Origin: an uncultured Mucilaginibacter sp.
Lineage (GTDB): Bacteria > Bacteroidota > Bacteroidia > Sphingobacteriales > Sphingobacteriaceae
DNA length: 45,035 nucleotides
NCBI GenBank assembly: GCA_903887275.1
Contig: CAISPD010000238.1
Span: forward strand, 1-45,035
Direction of reading: 5' to 3'
Shown: positions 17,602 through 26,802 of the stretch, one piece after another
Position numbering within the stretch: the first letter of the stretch is position 1
Layout: each line of letters opens with the position of its first letter
Notes under the pieces: model-generated
Database searches by the model: none
Told to the model about the DNA's origin: nothing
What the model saw: only the letters and a program-made list of their open reading frames with translations
Program-made: the position numbers and the translations under genes

Positions 17602-17925
17602 ATTTTTTTCAAATGCAATGCCCGGGCAAAGTACTTAAATAAAATCAATTGCGGGTAAAATTCCTTCATCGGCTGTTACCCGGCGCCGGTCTGTATTTAA
17701 CAGGTTTCTGTCTATCTCATTTTTTACATTGATGCAACAGTTGTTATTTCGGACTTTGGAAACCTATCTGCAATTGACATGGAAATAAATCTTTGTTTAA
17801 AATTTGGATGTGGACAAAAAATTTGTATCATTGTGTCAGATTGACACTAAGAAGTCGGTCAAACCAATAACTAACCAATAATACTGTCTCAGAATTGGGC
17901 AGTTCAAATCAAAAAATAAACCAAA
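17602..17925. other. 324-nt divergent intergenic region
   Basis: The stretch separates the Anbu gene from the GH3 gene. It holds a 7-bp inverted repeat CGGGTAA (17652-17658) / TTACCCG (17676-17682), an abutting 10-bp palindrome CCGGCGCCGG (17680-17689), and a plausible GH3 promoter at 17803-17833. I see no ORF or structured RNA that I can name. Confidence 0.6.
17803..17833 (+). promoter_or_regulatory. Predicted promoter of the GH3 gene (-33/-7)
   Basis: TTTG at 17803-17806 and TATCATTG at 17826-17833 are separated by exactly 19 nt, the spacing of the Bacteroidota TTTG/TAnnTTTG promoter; the -7 box differs from consensus in one base. This would give a leader of about 85 nt. Confidence 0.5.
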
Positions 17926-20340
17926 ATGAAGAAAAATTTATCATTACTGACAGCCTTTGTGTTGTTGTGCTGTGTAGGTGCATCTGCTCAACAAAAGAAA
18001 AAGGCAGCGGTACCGCAATTGGGAAAAAGCCCGATCAAAGAAGTTGTTAAGGCGATGACCCTTGAAGAAAAAGCAAAGCTGGTAGTGGGTATGGGCTTCA
18101 AAATGCCCGGCATGCCTAAGCCTACGCCGAAACAAATGAAGGAAGGTATCAATATCGGCGGATTTAAGTTGCCTCCATCTGATGAAGATGCCTATAACAT
18201 CCCCGAAAAAGTTCCCGGAGCTGCTGGTCGTACCCATGCCATTACACGTTTGGGTATACCTTCTATCACAGTTTCCGATGGTCCTGCCGGTATACGTATC
18301 GATCCTATCCGCAATGGCGATAGTTCAAAAACTTATTACGCAACTGCGTTCCCGGTAGGCACTTTACTGGCATCTTCATGGGACCCGGCGTTAGTTCACC
18401 AGGTTGGTGAAGCATTCGGTAATGAAGTGCACGAATATGGTGCAGACGTATTACTGGGACCTGGTGAAAATATTCACCGTAATCCACTGGGCGGACGTAA
18501 TTTTGAATATTTTTCAGAAGACCCGCTGGTATCTGGTCGTATAGCTGCTGCTGTGATCAATGGTATACAGTCACAGGGTGTTGGTACTTCGATCAAACAC
18601 TTTGTAGCCAATAACCAGGAAACCAATCGTAACAGTGTTAATACGATAGTTAGTCAGCGAGCTTTACGCGAGATCTACCTTAAAGGATTTGAGATCGCTA
18701 TCAAAGGATCGCATCCATGGACGGTCATGTCATCATACAATAAACTGAATGGCACTTATACCTCAGAGCGCCACGACCTGTTAACTACTGTTTTAAAAGA
18801 CGAATGGGGCTTTAAAGGTTTGGTAATGACCGACTGGTTTGGTGGCCATGATGCCGTTGCACAGATGAATGCAGGTAATGACTTGTTGATGCCAGGTAAC
18901 CCTAATCAATCTAAAGATATTGTCGAAGCTGTAAAAGCAGGCAAGATCAGCCAGCAACAACTGGATGCCAACGTAGAGCGCCTGTTAAGAATTATCCTGA
19001 TTTCGCCTGAATTCAAAAAATACAAGTATTCAAGCGCGCCTGATCTGAAAAAGAATGCACAGGTTTCACGTGCAGCTGCTGCTCAGGGCATGGTGTTATT
19101 AAAGGATGAAGGCAAAGCACTGCCACTAACAAGCGCTAAAAAAGTAGCCTTGTTTGGCAATACTTCTTACGACCTGATTGCAGGTGGTACAGGCAGCGGT
19201 AATGTTAATAAAGCATATACCATTTCACTGATTCAGGGCTTAACCAACGGTGGCTATGTTGTTGATGCTAAATTAAGGGCTGCTTACGAATCATACCTGA
19301 CTGCAGAAGCGGCTAAACATCCGAAAAATGCCATGTCAATTTTCATGACAACTCCGCCGCCTGCACAATTGGATATCAATGCCGATCTGCTGGCGCAAGA
19401 AGCTGGCGACGCTGATGTTGCTATTTACACCATAGGCCGTAACGCCGGTGAAGGTGCTGATCGTAAAGTTGATAATGATTTCAACCTTTATGATGCCGAA
19501 AAAGCTCAGATCAAGAGTATATCTGATGCCTTCCACGCAAAAGGTAAAAAGTTAGTGATCGTATTAAATATTGGTGGTGTAATTGAAACTGCCAGCTGGA
19601 GAGACCAGGCCGATGCGATATTACTGGCATGGCAGCCAGGTCTGGAAGCAGGTAATGCTATTACTGATGTATTAAGTGGTAAAGTAAACCCATCAGGTAA
19701 ATTGCCGGCAACTTTCCCGGTAACTTATAATGATGTGCCTTCAGCTAAAAACTTCCCTGGCAAAGATCTGCCATTGCCAGCCGGTCAGACTCCTTCGCCG
19801 ATGATGGGCCGTCCATCTGAAGTTACTTACGAAGAAGGTATCTATGTTGGCTACCGTTACTATAATACCTTTGATGTAAAAACAGCATATCCATTTGGCT
19901 ATGGCTTGTCTTATACCAGCTTTAAATACAGCGATCTTAAATTAAGTTCGAAAGTATTGAATGGTTCAGTGACAGCTAGCGTAACCGTTACCAATACCGG
20001 TGATGTTGCAGGTCGTGAAATTGTTGAGGTATATGTAAGTGCGCCAACAAAAACGCTTGAAAAACCGGCCGAAGAATTGAGAGCATTCGGTAAAACAAAA
20101 GCACTGGCTCCCGGAGAATCACAAACATTGAGTTTTACGCTGACAGCAAAAGACCTGGAATCGTTCAACACTTCGGCTTCGGCATGGGTTGCAGATGCAG
20201 GTACCTATAAACTTAAAGTTGGCGCTTCATCAACAGATATCAAACTTACGGCTGATTTTAGTTTGCCAAAAAGTATCACAGTTGAAAAGGTTCACAATGT
20301 TTTAGTGCCTGAAGTTGCTATCAACGAACTGAAGAAATAA
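17926..20340 (+). CDS. Glycoside hydrolase family 3 beta-glucosidase-type enzyme
   Basis: An 804-residue secreted or periplasmic GH3 glycosidase. A signal peptide (LSLLTAFVLLCCVGASAQ) is cleaved near residue 21. The TIM-barrel domain contains SDGPAGIRID, SIKHFVANNQETNR and the nucleophile motif GLVMTDWFGG with Asp303. The second domain holds the acid/base region, and the C-terminus is the fibronectin-III-like domain (EIVEVYVSAPTKTLEKPAEELRAFGKT). Substrate is probably a beta-linked glucoside or xyloside, but specificity cannot be read. No SusC/SusD pair flanks it, so it is not in a classic polysaccharide utilisation locus. A strong terminator follows. Confidence 0.95.
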   Translation: MKKNLSLLTAFVLLCCVGASAQQKKKAAVPQLGKSPIKEVVKAMTLEEKAKLVVGMGFKMPGMPKPTPKQMKEGINIGGFKLPPSDEDAYNIPEKVPGAAGRTHAITRLGIPSITVSDGPAGIRIDPIRNGDSSKTYYATAFPVGTLLASSWDPALVHQVGEAFGNEVHEYGADVLLGPGENIHRNPLGGRNFEYFSEDPLVSGRIAAAVINGIQSQGVGTSIKHFVANNQETNRNSVNTIVSQRALREIYLKGFEIAIKGSHPWTVMSSYNKLNGTYTSERHDLLTTVLKDEWGFKGLVMTDWFGGHDAVAQMNAGNDLLMPGNPNQSKDIVEAVKAGKISQQQLDANVERLLRIILISPEFKKYKYSSAPDLKKNAQVSRAAAAQGMVLLKDEGKALPLTSAKKVALFGNTSYDLIAGGTGSGNVNKAYTISLIQGLTNGGYVVDAKLRAAYESYLTAEAAKHPKNAMSIFMTTPPPAQLDINADLLAQEAGDADVAIYTIGRNAGEGADRKVDNDFNLYDAEKAQIKSISDAFHAKGKKLVIVLNIGGVIETASWRDQADAILLAWQPGLEAGNAITDVLSGKVNPSGKLPATFPVTYNDVPSAKNFPGKDLPLPAGQTPSPMMGRPSEVTYEEGIYVGYRYYNTFDVKTAYPFGYGLSYTSFKYSDLKLSSKVLNGSVTASVTVTNTGDVAGREIVEVYVSAPTKTLEKPAEELRAFGKTKALAPGESQTLSFTLTAKDLESFNTSASAWVADAGTYKLKVGASSTDIKLTADFSLPKSITVEKVHNVLVPEVAINELKK

Positions 20341-20368
20341 TTAGCACACCCATTAACCCTTAAATAGT

Positions 20369-20402
20369 AACCCGCTTCCCTTTATTGGGGGCGGGTTTTT
20401 TA
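20369..20402 (+). terminator. Intrinsic terminator of the GH3 gene
   Basis: AACCCGC pairs perfectly with GCGGGTT, with inner CCC/GGG pairing, followed by TTTTT. The ORF-track start of the next gene falls inside this hairpin, arguing for a later start there. Confidence 0.85.
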
Positions 20403-20447
20403 TTTGCTTTTATTATTTTTAACAAAACTTTCAACCTGCAAAATCCA

Positions 20448-21506
20448 TTGACCAATAGTCCGGCTTATATAAACCAGGGCGCAATAGCCTGGTTTAGCAA
20501 CCTGCGTGTGATCGCTTTGTTTTCGGTGATCGTACTGCATACTGCATCGCCATTGCTCATGAATTTTAAGACCACGTCACTTGCCGACTGGTTTGCTGCC
20601 GACATCTATAATGCGCTTACCCGCTTTGCTGTACCTGTTTTTGTAATGATAACAGGTGCTTTATTGCTGCGCCGCGATTACGATTTGGCCGACTTCCTGA
20701 AAAAGCGGTTTACCCGGGTGTTATGGCCATTTTTGATATGGAGCCTGGTTTATGTGGCCTACAGCTGGTATGATGAGGAGCTTCCATTTTATGGTGATTT
20801 TGGGCAGGATGCTCTTTCCGTATTACATCAATTACGCAATGGCGCTTATTACCACCTGTGGTATGTTTATATGCTGGTAGGCTTGTATCTTGTTGTTCCT
20901 GTTATCGGAAAGTTTGTTAGGAATTCCAATGAAAAAGAGCTCAGATATTTTTTACTGGTTTGGTTTATTGTCATTTTATTCAGTCAACCCTGGCTGAATA
21001 GTTACTGGCCGCAAATAGATGTTAAATATTTTTCAGGCTATATAGGCTACCTGGTTTTAGGTTATTACCTGGCTAATGCCGACCTGAATGGCAGGGCACC
21101 AGGATCGGGCCTGCTTATTTTCTATTTTTTATGCCTCACTGCTATCATTACCGGTACCTACCTGATTACAAACAATACTAAGAACATAAGTACTGTGTTG
21201 TACGAGCCACTAGGGCCCTTTGCGATATTATATGCAGCTGGCATATTTTTACTGGCCCGTGTAACCGTATTTAAATTACCGCAAGGCCTGGTAAAGCTGC
21301 GTGATTTAATCAGTAACCTCAGTCTGGGAATTTACCTGTGCCATGCTGTAATTTTAAACCGGCTCGACGATTTCGGATTGAGCTCAAAATTTGGCAATCC
21401 CTATTACAGCATACCGCTTACCGCTTTAGTTTGCCTGATTCTTTCATTTGGGGTTATTTATATACTCAGTAAAATACCCTTCGCGGGTAAATATATTGCC
21501 GGTTAA
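20448..21506 (+). CDS. Acyltransferase family 3 membrane protein
   Basis: A WecH/OafA-type membrane acyltransferase with about ten hydrophobic segments. The family start is visible: WFSNLRVIALFSVIVLHTASPLL, with the Arg and His of the active site, then VPVFVMITGALLL and the FLKKRFTRVLWPFLIWSLVY helix. The ORF track opens inside the GH3 terminator, which is implausible; TTG at 20448 gives MTNSPAYINQGAIAWFSNLR, a normal short cytoplasmic start. No ATG is available before the first helix. It is different in sequence from the acyltransferase at the window start. The acceptor is unknown. Confidence 0.85.
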   Translation: MTNSPAYINQGAIAWFSNLRVIALFSVIVLHTASPLLMNFKTTSLADWFAADIYNALTRFAVPVFVMITGALLLRRDYDLADFLKKRFTRVLWPFLIWSLVYVAYSWYDEELPFYGDFGQDALSVLHQLRNGAYYHLWYVYMLVGLYLVVPVIGKFVRNSNEKELRYFLLVWFIVILFSQPWLNSYWPQIDVKYFSGYIGYLVLGYYLANADLNGRAPGSGLLIFYFLCLTAIITGTYLITNNTKNISTVLYEPLGPFAILYAAGIFLLARVTVFKLPQGLVKLRDLISNLSLGIYLCHAVILNRLDDFGLSSKFGNPYYSIPLTALVCLILSFGVIYILSKIPFAGKYIAG

Positions 21507-21547
21507 TTTTATAAATTAGCCTACCAATTATTAGTCTTTTTCTGAAA

Positions 21548-22210
21548 ATGACATTAGGAACTATAGCTCAGCTTAACCATAACCTATATGGCGACGAAAT
21601 ACTGAAAATGTTTCTTTCCATACTTTTTGGCAGCATTCTGGGTATCGAAAGGGAGATCAGGGGAAAACCTGCAGGTTTCAGAACGCTTGCACTAATTTGT
21701 TTTGGGGCTACTGTTTTTACCATATGTTCATACCTGCTTGGCGTAGTTGATAACCGCGATCGTATTGCAGCCAATGTCATCACCGGCGTTGGATTTCTTG
21801 GGGCAGGTGTAATTTTTCGTAACAACGGTTCTGTTTCCGGTATCACCACGGCTGCTTCCATATGGGTTGCAGCGGCTATAGGGATGCTTATTGGCCTGGG
21901 CGAATTTGTGCTTGCAGGCGCAGCATTAGTCATGGCTTTGTTTGTATTATACATCCTTGATTTTATCCAAATCTGGCTCGATGACCGCTTTCAGCATACC
22001 GAATACCGGATCGTGTTTAAAGGCAACGACAAGTCGCCGGTACTGAGACACAAAATGAAAGATTTGAAAATAAGCCTGGATACAATGAAGGTGTCGCGCT
22101 CAAACCAGGATATCGTATTTCAAATGTCCGTTTCAGGCAAAGAAAATAATCTGTTGAAATTTAATCACTGGCTATTGGAGCAAGACTTTGTGCACTCCTT
22201 TGAATGGTGA
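21548..22210 (+). CDS. MgtC/SapB family membrane protein
   Basis: A 220-residue protein with four or five N-terminal transmembrane helices and a soluble C-terminal domain. The family signature SILFGSILGIEREIRGKPAGFRTLALICFGATVFT and RIAANVITGVGFLGAGVIFR are clear. The C-terminal 70 residues (YRIVFKGNDKSPVLRHKMKDL) resemble an ACT-like regulatory domain found in long MgtC relatives. MgtC has roles in magnesium starvation and virulence in Salmonella; here the function is unknown. Confidence 0.92.
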   Translation: MTLGTIAQLNHNLYGDEILKMFLSILFGSILGIEREIRGKPAGFRTLALICFGATVFTICSYLLGVVDNRDRIAANVITGVGFLGAGVIFRNNGSVSGITTAASIWVAAAIGMLIGLGEFVLAGAALVMALFVLYILDFIQIWLDDRFQHTEYRIVFKGNDKSPVLRHKMKDLKISLDTMKVSRSNQDIVFQMSVSGKENNLLKFNHWLLEQDFVHSFEW

Positions 22211-22400
22211 TTTCGCTTCGCTGTCATTTCGATGCGCTGTCATCGGTCATTTGCTGCGCGTCATTTAGCTGCGCTGGTATTGGGCATTTGCTGCGCGTCA
22301 TTTCGCTTCGCTGTCATTGGTCATTTTGGTGCGCTGGCATTTGGCGAAAAATCCAATGCCTAATGCCTAATGCCCAATCCCGGATGCCAAATCCCCTATT
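22210..22400. repeat. Degenerate interspersed repeat patch
   Basis: From the end of the MgtC gene the DNA is built of units that start ATT and alternate between about 14-16 nt (such as ATTTCGCTTCGCTGTC, ATTTGCTGCGCGTC) and 7 nt (ATTGGTC, ATTGGGC). Two units occur twice exactly. It is followed by CTAATGC-type 7-nt repeats at about 22354-22372. The ORF spanning it (22204-22428) is not credible as a protein. Confidence 0.7.
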
Positions 22401-22407
22401 TTTTTCC

Positions 22408-22415
22408 TATCTTCG
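22408..22415 (+). promoter_or_regulatory. Possible -7 element of the DEAD-box helicase gene
   Basis: TATCTTCG is one base off TAnnTTTG and lies 18 nt before the TTG start of the helicase. No -33 box was found. Confidence 0.3.
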
Positions 22416-22433
22416 CCATTATTTGTAAAATAT

Positions 22434-23690
22434 TTGACATTCCACGATTTTAACTTCAACGAGCAGCTCACCGAAGGTATCCTGAGCATGGGATACACCA
22501 CCCCAACGCCGATTCAGGAATTGGCTATCCCGATAGTATTACAGGGAAAAGACCTGATCGCTTGTGCTCAAACCGGAACAGGTAAAACTGCATCTTATTT
22601 ATTGCCGGTATTGCACCAGATCAGCAGTATGCCTAACCGCGAGCACCGAACCACTACATTGGTATTGGCGCCAACGCGCGAACTGGCTCAGCAGATCGAT
22701 CAGCAGGTTGAGGGCCTTGCATATTTTACCGGGCTAAGTTCTATAGCGGTTTACGGTGGAGGCGATGGTATCGTTTACGAACAGCAGCGAAGAGGAATAC
22801 AAAACAAAGTTGATATACTGGTGGCGACACCGGGAAGGCTTATCGCTCACCTTACCTCCGGCGTATTGAAGCTAAATGATATTAAATATTTGATTCTGGA
22901 TGAAGCTGACCGTATGCTCGATATGGGTTTTATGGACGATATTATGCGTATCATCCGCGATATACCGCAGGAAAGGCAAACCTTGCTTTTTTCTGCTACC
23001 ATGCCGGCGCCAATACGCAAACTGGCCGGATCTATATTGAGAAATCCCGAACAGATCAATTTGGCCACCTCACAACCTGCACAGGGCATCAGCCAGCAGA
23101 TATATAAAGTACATAACGAACAAAAGTCGAAACTGGTTATTGAGTTGCTGCGACAGGGAAACTATACCAGCACTATTATTTTTGCCAATACCAAGGACGA
23201 AGTTAAACGCCTTAGCCGCGAACTACGCTCGGCACATGTAAAGGCCAATGCTTTTCACTCCGATTTTGAACAGGCGGAACGCGAACAGATCTTACTCGAT
23301 TTCAAAAACCGCACCTTACCAGTTATTATTGGTACCGACGCCCTTTCGCGTGGTATTGATGTTGAAGGCATCGATCTGGTGATCAATTACGACGTACCTT
23401 CCGACCCTGAAGACTATATTCACCGTATTGGCCGGACAGCCCGCGCTGAAACAACCGGTACTGCTATAACACTTGTTAATGAGCGCGATTCCCGTAAGCT
23501 CAAAAGTATCGAACAAATGATCGGACGCAGTATAGAAGAGAAGACCTTACCTGCAGAATTGGGCGAAGCACCGGTGTTCAGGGAGTCAACATCATCCAGT
23601 AGGCGGGGCGGAAATGATAAGCGACGGAATTTTAAAAGGAAAAAAGGGCAGGGTGGAAACCGTGGTCCGCGTACCAGCAACCAGGCCTGA
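22434..23690 (+). CDS. DEAD-box RNA helicase
   Basis: A 418-residue ATP-dependent RNA helicase of the RhlE-like group. Motifs in order: F-upstream Q motif TPTPIQELAIP, motif I AQTGTGKT, Ia PTRELAQQ, motif II DEAD, motif III SAT, motif V GTDALSRGIDVEGIDLVINYD, motif VI HRIGRTAR. A short basic Arg/Gly/Lys tail (RRGGNDKRRNFKRKKGQGG) follows the core, a typical RNA-anchoring extension. The start is TTG giving MTFHDFNFNEQLTEGILSMGY, which matches relatives. No operon partner is evident. Confidence 0.95.
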   Translation: MTFHDFNFNEQLTEGILSMGYTTPTPIQELAIPIVLQGKDLIACAQTGTGKTASYLLPVLHQISSMPNREHRTTTLVLAPTRELAQQIDQQVEGLAYFTGLSSIAVYGGGDGIVYEQQRRGIQNKVDILVATPGRLIAHLTSGVLKLNDIKYLILDEADRMLDMGFMDDIMRIIRDIPQERQTLLFSATMPAPIRKLAGSILRNPEQINLATSQPAQGISQQIYKVHNEQKSKLVIELLRQGNYTSTIIFANTKDEVKRLSRELRSAHVKANAFHSDFEQAEREQILLDFKNRTLPVIIGTDALSRGIDVEGIDLVINYDVPSDPEDYIHRIGRTARAETTGTAITLVNERDSRKLKSIEQMIGRSIEEKTLPAELGEAPVFRESTSSSRRGGNDKRRNFKRKKGQGGNRGPRTSNQA

Positions 23691-23767
23691 GCTTCATCGG
23701 CCTAATTTCTAAAGCAAGATAAATCTTCTATTTTTAAGGCTTCAACAATTTTTACCGAATAGCATTT

Positions 23768-24829
23768 ATGAAAAGAAGCCTATTATTACTATTAGCATGT
23801 TGCCTGACAATTGTTGCCTGTTTGCGCAATGGCTACAAGCCTATGGTTGCTACCTACGCCGGCAATGGCAATATGGGTACAACAAATGGCGACAGGGGAA
23901 AGGCTTCTTTCAATAACCTGATGGGATTGGCGGTTGATTCAAACGGAAATGTTTTTGTTGCCGACACGCGTAATAACCTGATTCGTAAAATATCTTCTGA
24001 CGGTACGGTTTCAACTATTGCCGGTTCAGGAGTTTCTGGTAATGCCGATGGGCCTGCTGCCAGGGCTTCGTTTAACTATCCTATTGGCCTTGCCGTTGAT
24101 CCTAATGGTAATATTTATGTGGCAGACACTCAGAACAATTCGATACGAAAGATCAGCATTGATGGATCCGTATCAACTGTTGCCGGTATGCTTACCCCTA
24201 CAAACCGTGACCGGCCTGAGGATACTACTCGTTTAGACAATCCACACGCTTTAGTTTCCGATAAGCAGGGCAATATCTATTTTACTGACTACACCAAAGA
24301 TGTGATCCGGAAAATTTCGCCTTCAGGGAAAGTCACAACTGTTGCCGGGAATTTCGATCGCGGGGCTAAAGACGGTAAAGGAATGGAAGCATCATTTTAT
24401 CTTCCTGCCGGAATAGCGATCGACAATCAGGGAACCCTTTATGTGGCGGATTGCTATAACAACATGATCCGGAAAATAAGCCCGGATGGAACAGTTTCAA
24501 CATTGGCGGGTAAACCTGCTCCAAGGGGCAAGAAAAATAACGGTGCAAAAGACGGAAAAGGTCCTCTGGCCACATTTAATCATCCTTTTGGCATTGCGGT
24601 AGATAAACACGGCGTAGTTTATGTTGCTGATGTCGGAAATCAAATGATTCGTAAAATTACTCCCGATGGTATGGTTAGTACTCTTGCCGGATCGCGCAAG
24701 CGGGGAAGCGATAATGGTATCGCATCCAAAGTAACTTTTTTTAATCCCTATGGCCTCGCAATCGATAAGGCCGGCAATCTATATATAGCCGATTGCCAGA
24801 ATAACATGGTAAGAAAACTAACTTTTTAA
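23768..24829 (+). CDS. NHL-repeat beta-propeller lipoprotein
   Basis: A 353-residue lipoprotein whose signal segment (LLLLLACCLTIVAC) ends in a lipobox. The mature part is six NHL-type repeats, each with the G(L/I)A(V/I)D-x-G-N-(V/I)-(Y/F)VADx-x-N-x-(I)-RKIS pattern, for example GLAVDPNGNIYVADTQNN and GIAIDNQGTLYVADCYNN. Repeat 3 is degenerate (ALVSDKQGNIYFTDYTKD). The protein ends on the last strand (RKLTF), with the stop inside a hairpin. Propellers of this kind bind protein or ligand; the target is unknown. It sits upstream of two other propeller lipoproteins. Confidence 0.9.
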   Translation: MKRSLLLLLACCLTIVACLRNGYKPMVATYAGNGNMGTTNGDRGKASFNNLMGLAVDSNGNVFVADTRNNLIRKISSDGTVSTIAGSGVSGNADGPAARASFNYPIGLAVDPNGNIYVADTQNNSIRKISIDGSVSTVAGMLTPTNRDRPEDTTRLDNPHALVSDKQGNIYFTDYTKDVIRKISPSGKVTTVAGNFDRGAKDGKGMEASFYLPAGIAIDNQGTLYVADCYNNMIRKISPDGTVSTLAGKPAPRGKKNNGAKDGKGPLATFNHPFGIAVDKHGVVYVADVGNQMIRKITPDGMVSTLAGSRKRGSDNGIASKVTFFNPYGLAIDKAGNLYIADCQNNMVRKLTF

Positions 24830-24853
24830 TTGATTAATTAAAAAGTTAGTTTT
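24814..24853. terminator. 18-bp perfect hairpin spanning the NHL gene stop
   Basis: AAAACTAACTTTTTAATT is followed, after a 4-nt GATT loop, by its exact reverse complement. The arm contains the last codons and TAA of the NHL gene. It is AT-rich and has TTTT at the 3' arm end, so it may act as a weak terminator or mRNA-end stabiliser. Confidence 0.6.
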
Positions 24854-24940
24854 ACATTGTCGTTAATTAAACCTGGTATTGTTTTTCGACCTGTTTGCCG
24901 TTATTACAAACTGGGTCTAATGCTGTCAGCCTGAAATCAG

Positions 24941-26680
24941 ATGCACAGAAAACCGTTAATAATTATTTTGACAATCGTTGTTTGTTTGGGATGTAAAAAA
25001 ACAACAAAAGTCCAACCTACTAACCTGGTTTCGGGACGTAATTGGGATGATTCCACCAATGTACAGCACATCTCGGTACTCACACAGCATAACGATAATG
25101 GTCGCGCCGGTTTGAACGATCGGGAAACGGCATTAAATGTAGACAATGTGAATACCTCGCATTTTGGCAAACTATTTTTGGTGACTACGGATGATGATAT
25201 CTATGCTCAACCCCTTGTGGTTGGTGGTTTGCCTATGGGAACCGGAAGACGCAATGTGCTTTTCGTAGCTACCGTTAGTAATACAATTTATGCTTATGAC
25301 GCAGACAATGGCAAATTATTTTGGAATAAAAATTATACGGAGAGTGGCATGCGACCACCAAGCGCTGCTCAGTTTACATCGCCGGTTTGGTGGTGCAGTC
25401 CCTATACCGATTTTAGAAATAATATCGGGATAGTTGGCACTCCGGTCATCGATTCAGCATCGAAGACCATGTATTTTGTTGCCCGAAGTAGCGGAGGTAA
25501 CACCAGTTTTGTACAATACTTGCACGCCATTGATATTGTTACCGGAGCTGAGCAACCGGGAAGCCCGGTACAACTTAAAGCCAGTGTCCCCGGAACAGGC
25601 GCCGGGAGCTCAAACGGCATGGTTAGCTTTGAGCCTAAACTGAACAATCAGCGCCAGGGGCTGGCCATGGTTAACGGCGTGGTATTTATTAGCTTCGCTT
25701 CGCATTGCGATTTAAACCCTTTTCATGGCTGGATATTAGGGTATGATGTAAAATCACTTTCGCAGCGTTATGTCTACTGCGATACGCCCAATGGCGAGGA
25801 AGGCGGTATTTGGGAATGCGGTATGGGTATTGCTGCCGATCAACAGGGAAACTTGTACGTTACAACCGGTAATGGTACCGTTGGAGCACCGACAATTTAT
25901 TCACCCATCAGTAACGGAAGTAACGAGCCCCAACCCAGTTCAAACCCCGCAGACCTGACCAATAGATCTGAAAGTGCTTTGAAACTGGTAACGTCGGGCA
26001 ATACGCTGGCGGTAAGTAGCTTTTTTACACCAACCAATTATGTAGACCTGAATCTGAACGATCTGGATTATGGTGTAATGGGCACCTTTTTAATACCCCA
26101 CTCTAATAGTTATTTTACAGGTTGCAAGGACGGGAATTTATACCTGTTAGATAAAGATAATATGGGCGGATATTCGTCATCAGGCAATTCAAACAAACAG
26201 GTGATACCTTTTAATACTCCGCTACGATCACAACCATCCTATTATAATGGGGGTAACGTGCAATCTGTTTACGTTTGGCCCGAGAGTGAATCCTTGCATG
26301 CTTTTACAATAAATGCGGGAAGTGGGGTACTCAGCGAAGCACAGGTTTTTACACCTGCTACACCACCTCAAAATTTCGGTGCAAGCCTTTCAGTATCTTC
26401 CAATGGTTCTACTCCGGGCACAGGGATAGTGTGGGCATCCTACCAGGAAAATAAGCTTTTATCCGATGGTACGCACATCAATGGCTATTATGCAGTTTAC
26501 GAGGGGATTCTTAGGGCTTTTGATGCAAGGAATATTTCCAAAGAGCTTTGGAATAGCGATATGGTAAGTAGCGATGCCGTAGGTGGATGGGCAAAATTCG
26601 TTTCGCCAACAATTGCTAATGGAAAAGTTTACGTCGCAACTTTCTCAAATCAATTAGTGGTTTATGGTTTAAAAAGGTAA
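24941..26680 (+). CDS. PQQ-like beta-propeller lipoprotein (paralogue 1)
   Basis: A 579-residue lipoprotein (lipobox VVCLGCKK) with a beta-propeller resembling pyrroloquinoline-quinone dehydrogenase/BamB-like repeats. The N-terminal motif HISVLTQHNDNGRAGLND is followed by blades such as VLFVATVSNTIYAYDADNGKLFWNKNY and GNLYVTTGNGTVG, and the closing strand GKVYVATFSNQLVVYGLKR. A catalytic Asp/calcium and Cys-Cys pattern of true quinoproteins is not evident to me, so PQQ binding is not claimed. It is paralogous along its whole length to the next gene. Confidence 0.85.
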   Translation: MHRKPLIIILTIVVCLGCKKTTKVQPTNLVSGRNWDDSTNVQHISVLTQHNDNGRAGLNDRETALNVDNVNTSHFGKLFLVTTDDDIYAQPLVVGGLPMGTGRRNVLFVATVSNTIYAYDADNGKLFWNKNYTESGMRPPSAAQFTSPVWWCSPYTDFRNNIGIVGTPVIDSASKTMYFVARSSGGNTSFVQYLHAIDIVTGAEQPGSPVQLKASVPGTGAGSSNGMVSFEPKLNNQRQGLAMVNGVVFISFASHCDLNPFHGWILGYDVKSLSQRYVYCDTPNGEEGGIWECGMGIAADQQGNLYVTTGNGTVGAPTIYSPISNGSNEPQPSSNPADLTNRSESALKLVTSGNTLAVSSFFTPTNYVDLNLNDLDYGVMGTFLIPHSNSYFTGCKDGNLYLLDKDNMGGYSSSGNSNKQVIPFNTPLRSQPSYYNGGNVQSVYVWPESESLHAFTINAGSGVLSEAQVFTPATPPQNFGASLSVSSNGSTPGTGIVWASYQENKLLSDGTHINGYYAVYEGILRAFDARNISKELWNSDMVSSDAVGGWAKFVSPTIANGKVYVATFSNQLVVYGLKR

Positions 26681-26802
26681 GCATTCAGCCTAAATAATGA
26701 ATAGCCACACGGTATTTATTCAATAGCAGTTCATCTTTTTTACCATTTTACAGTAAAAGCCTATATTGCAATTCCAATTAGCCCAGAACAAAAAAATATT
26801 TT

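Noticed and set aside
17926-21506. Polysaccharide utilisation locus around the GH3 gene
   Set aside because: No SusC/SusD pair, no further glycosidase and no dedicated regulator adjoins it.
22210-22400. CRISPR array
   Set aside because: Units are of unequal length, degenerate, without unique spacers and with no cas genes nearby.
22204-22428. 74-aa ORF in the repeat patch
   Set aside because: Its Cys/Leu/Arg-rich product simply translates the DNA repeats and resembles no protein; it overlaps the MgtC stop.
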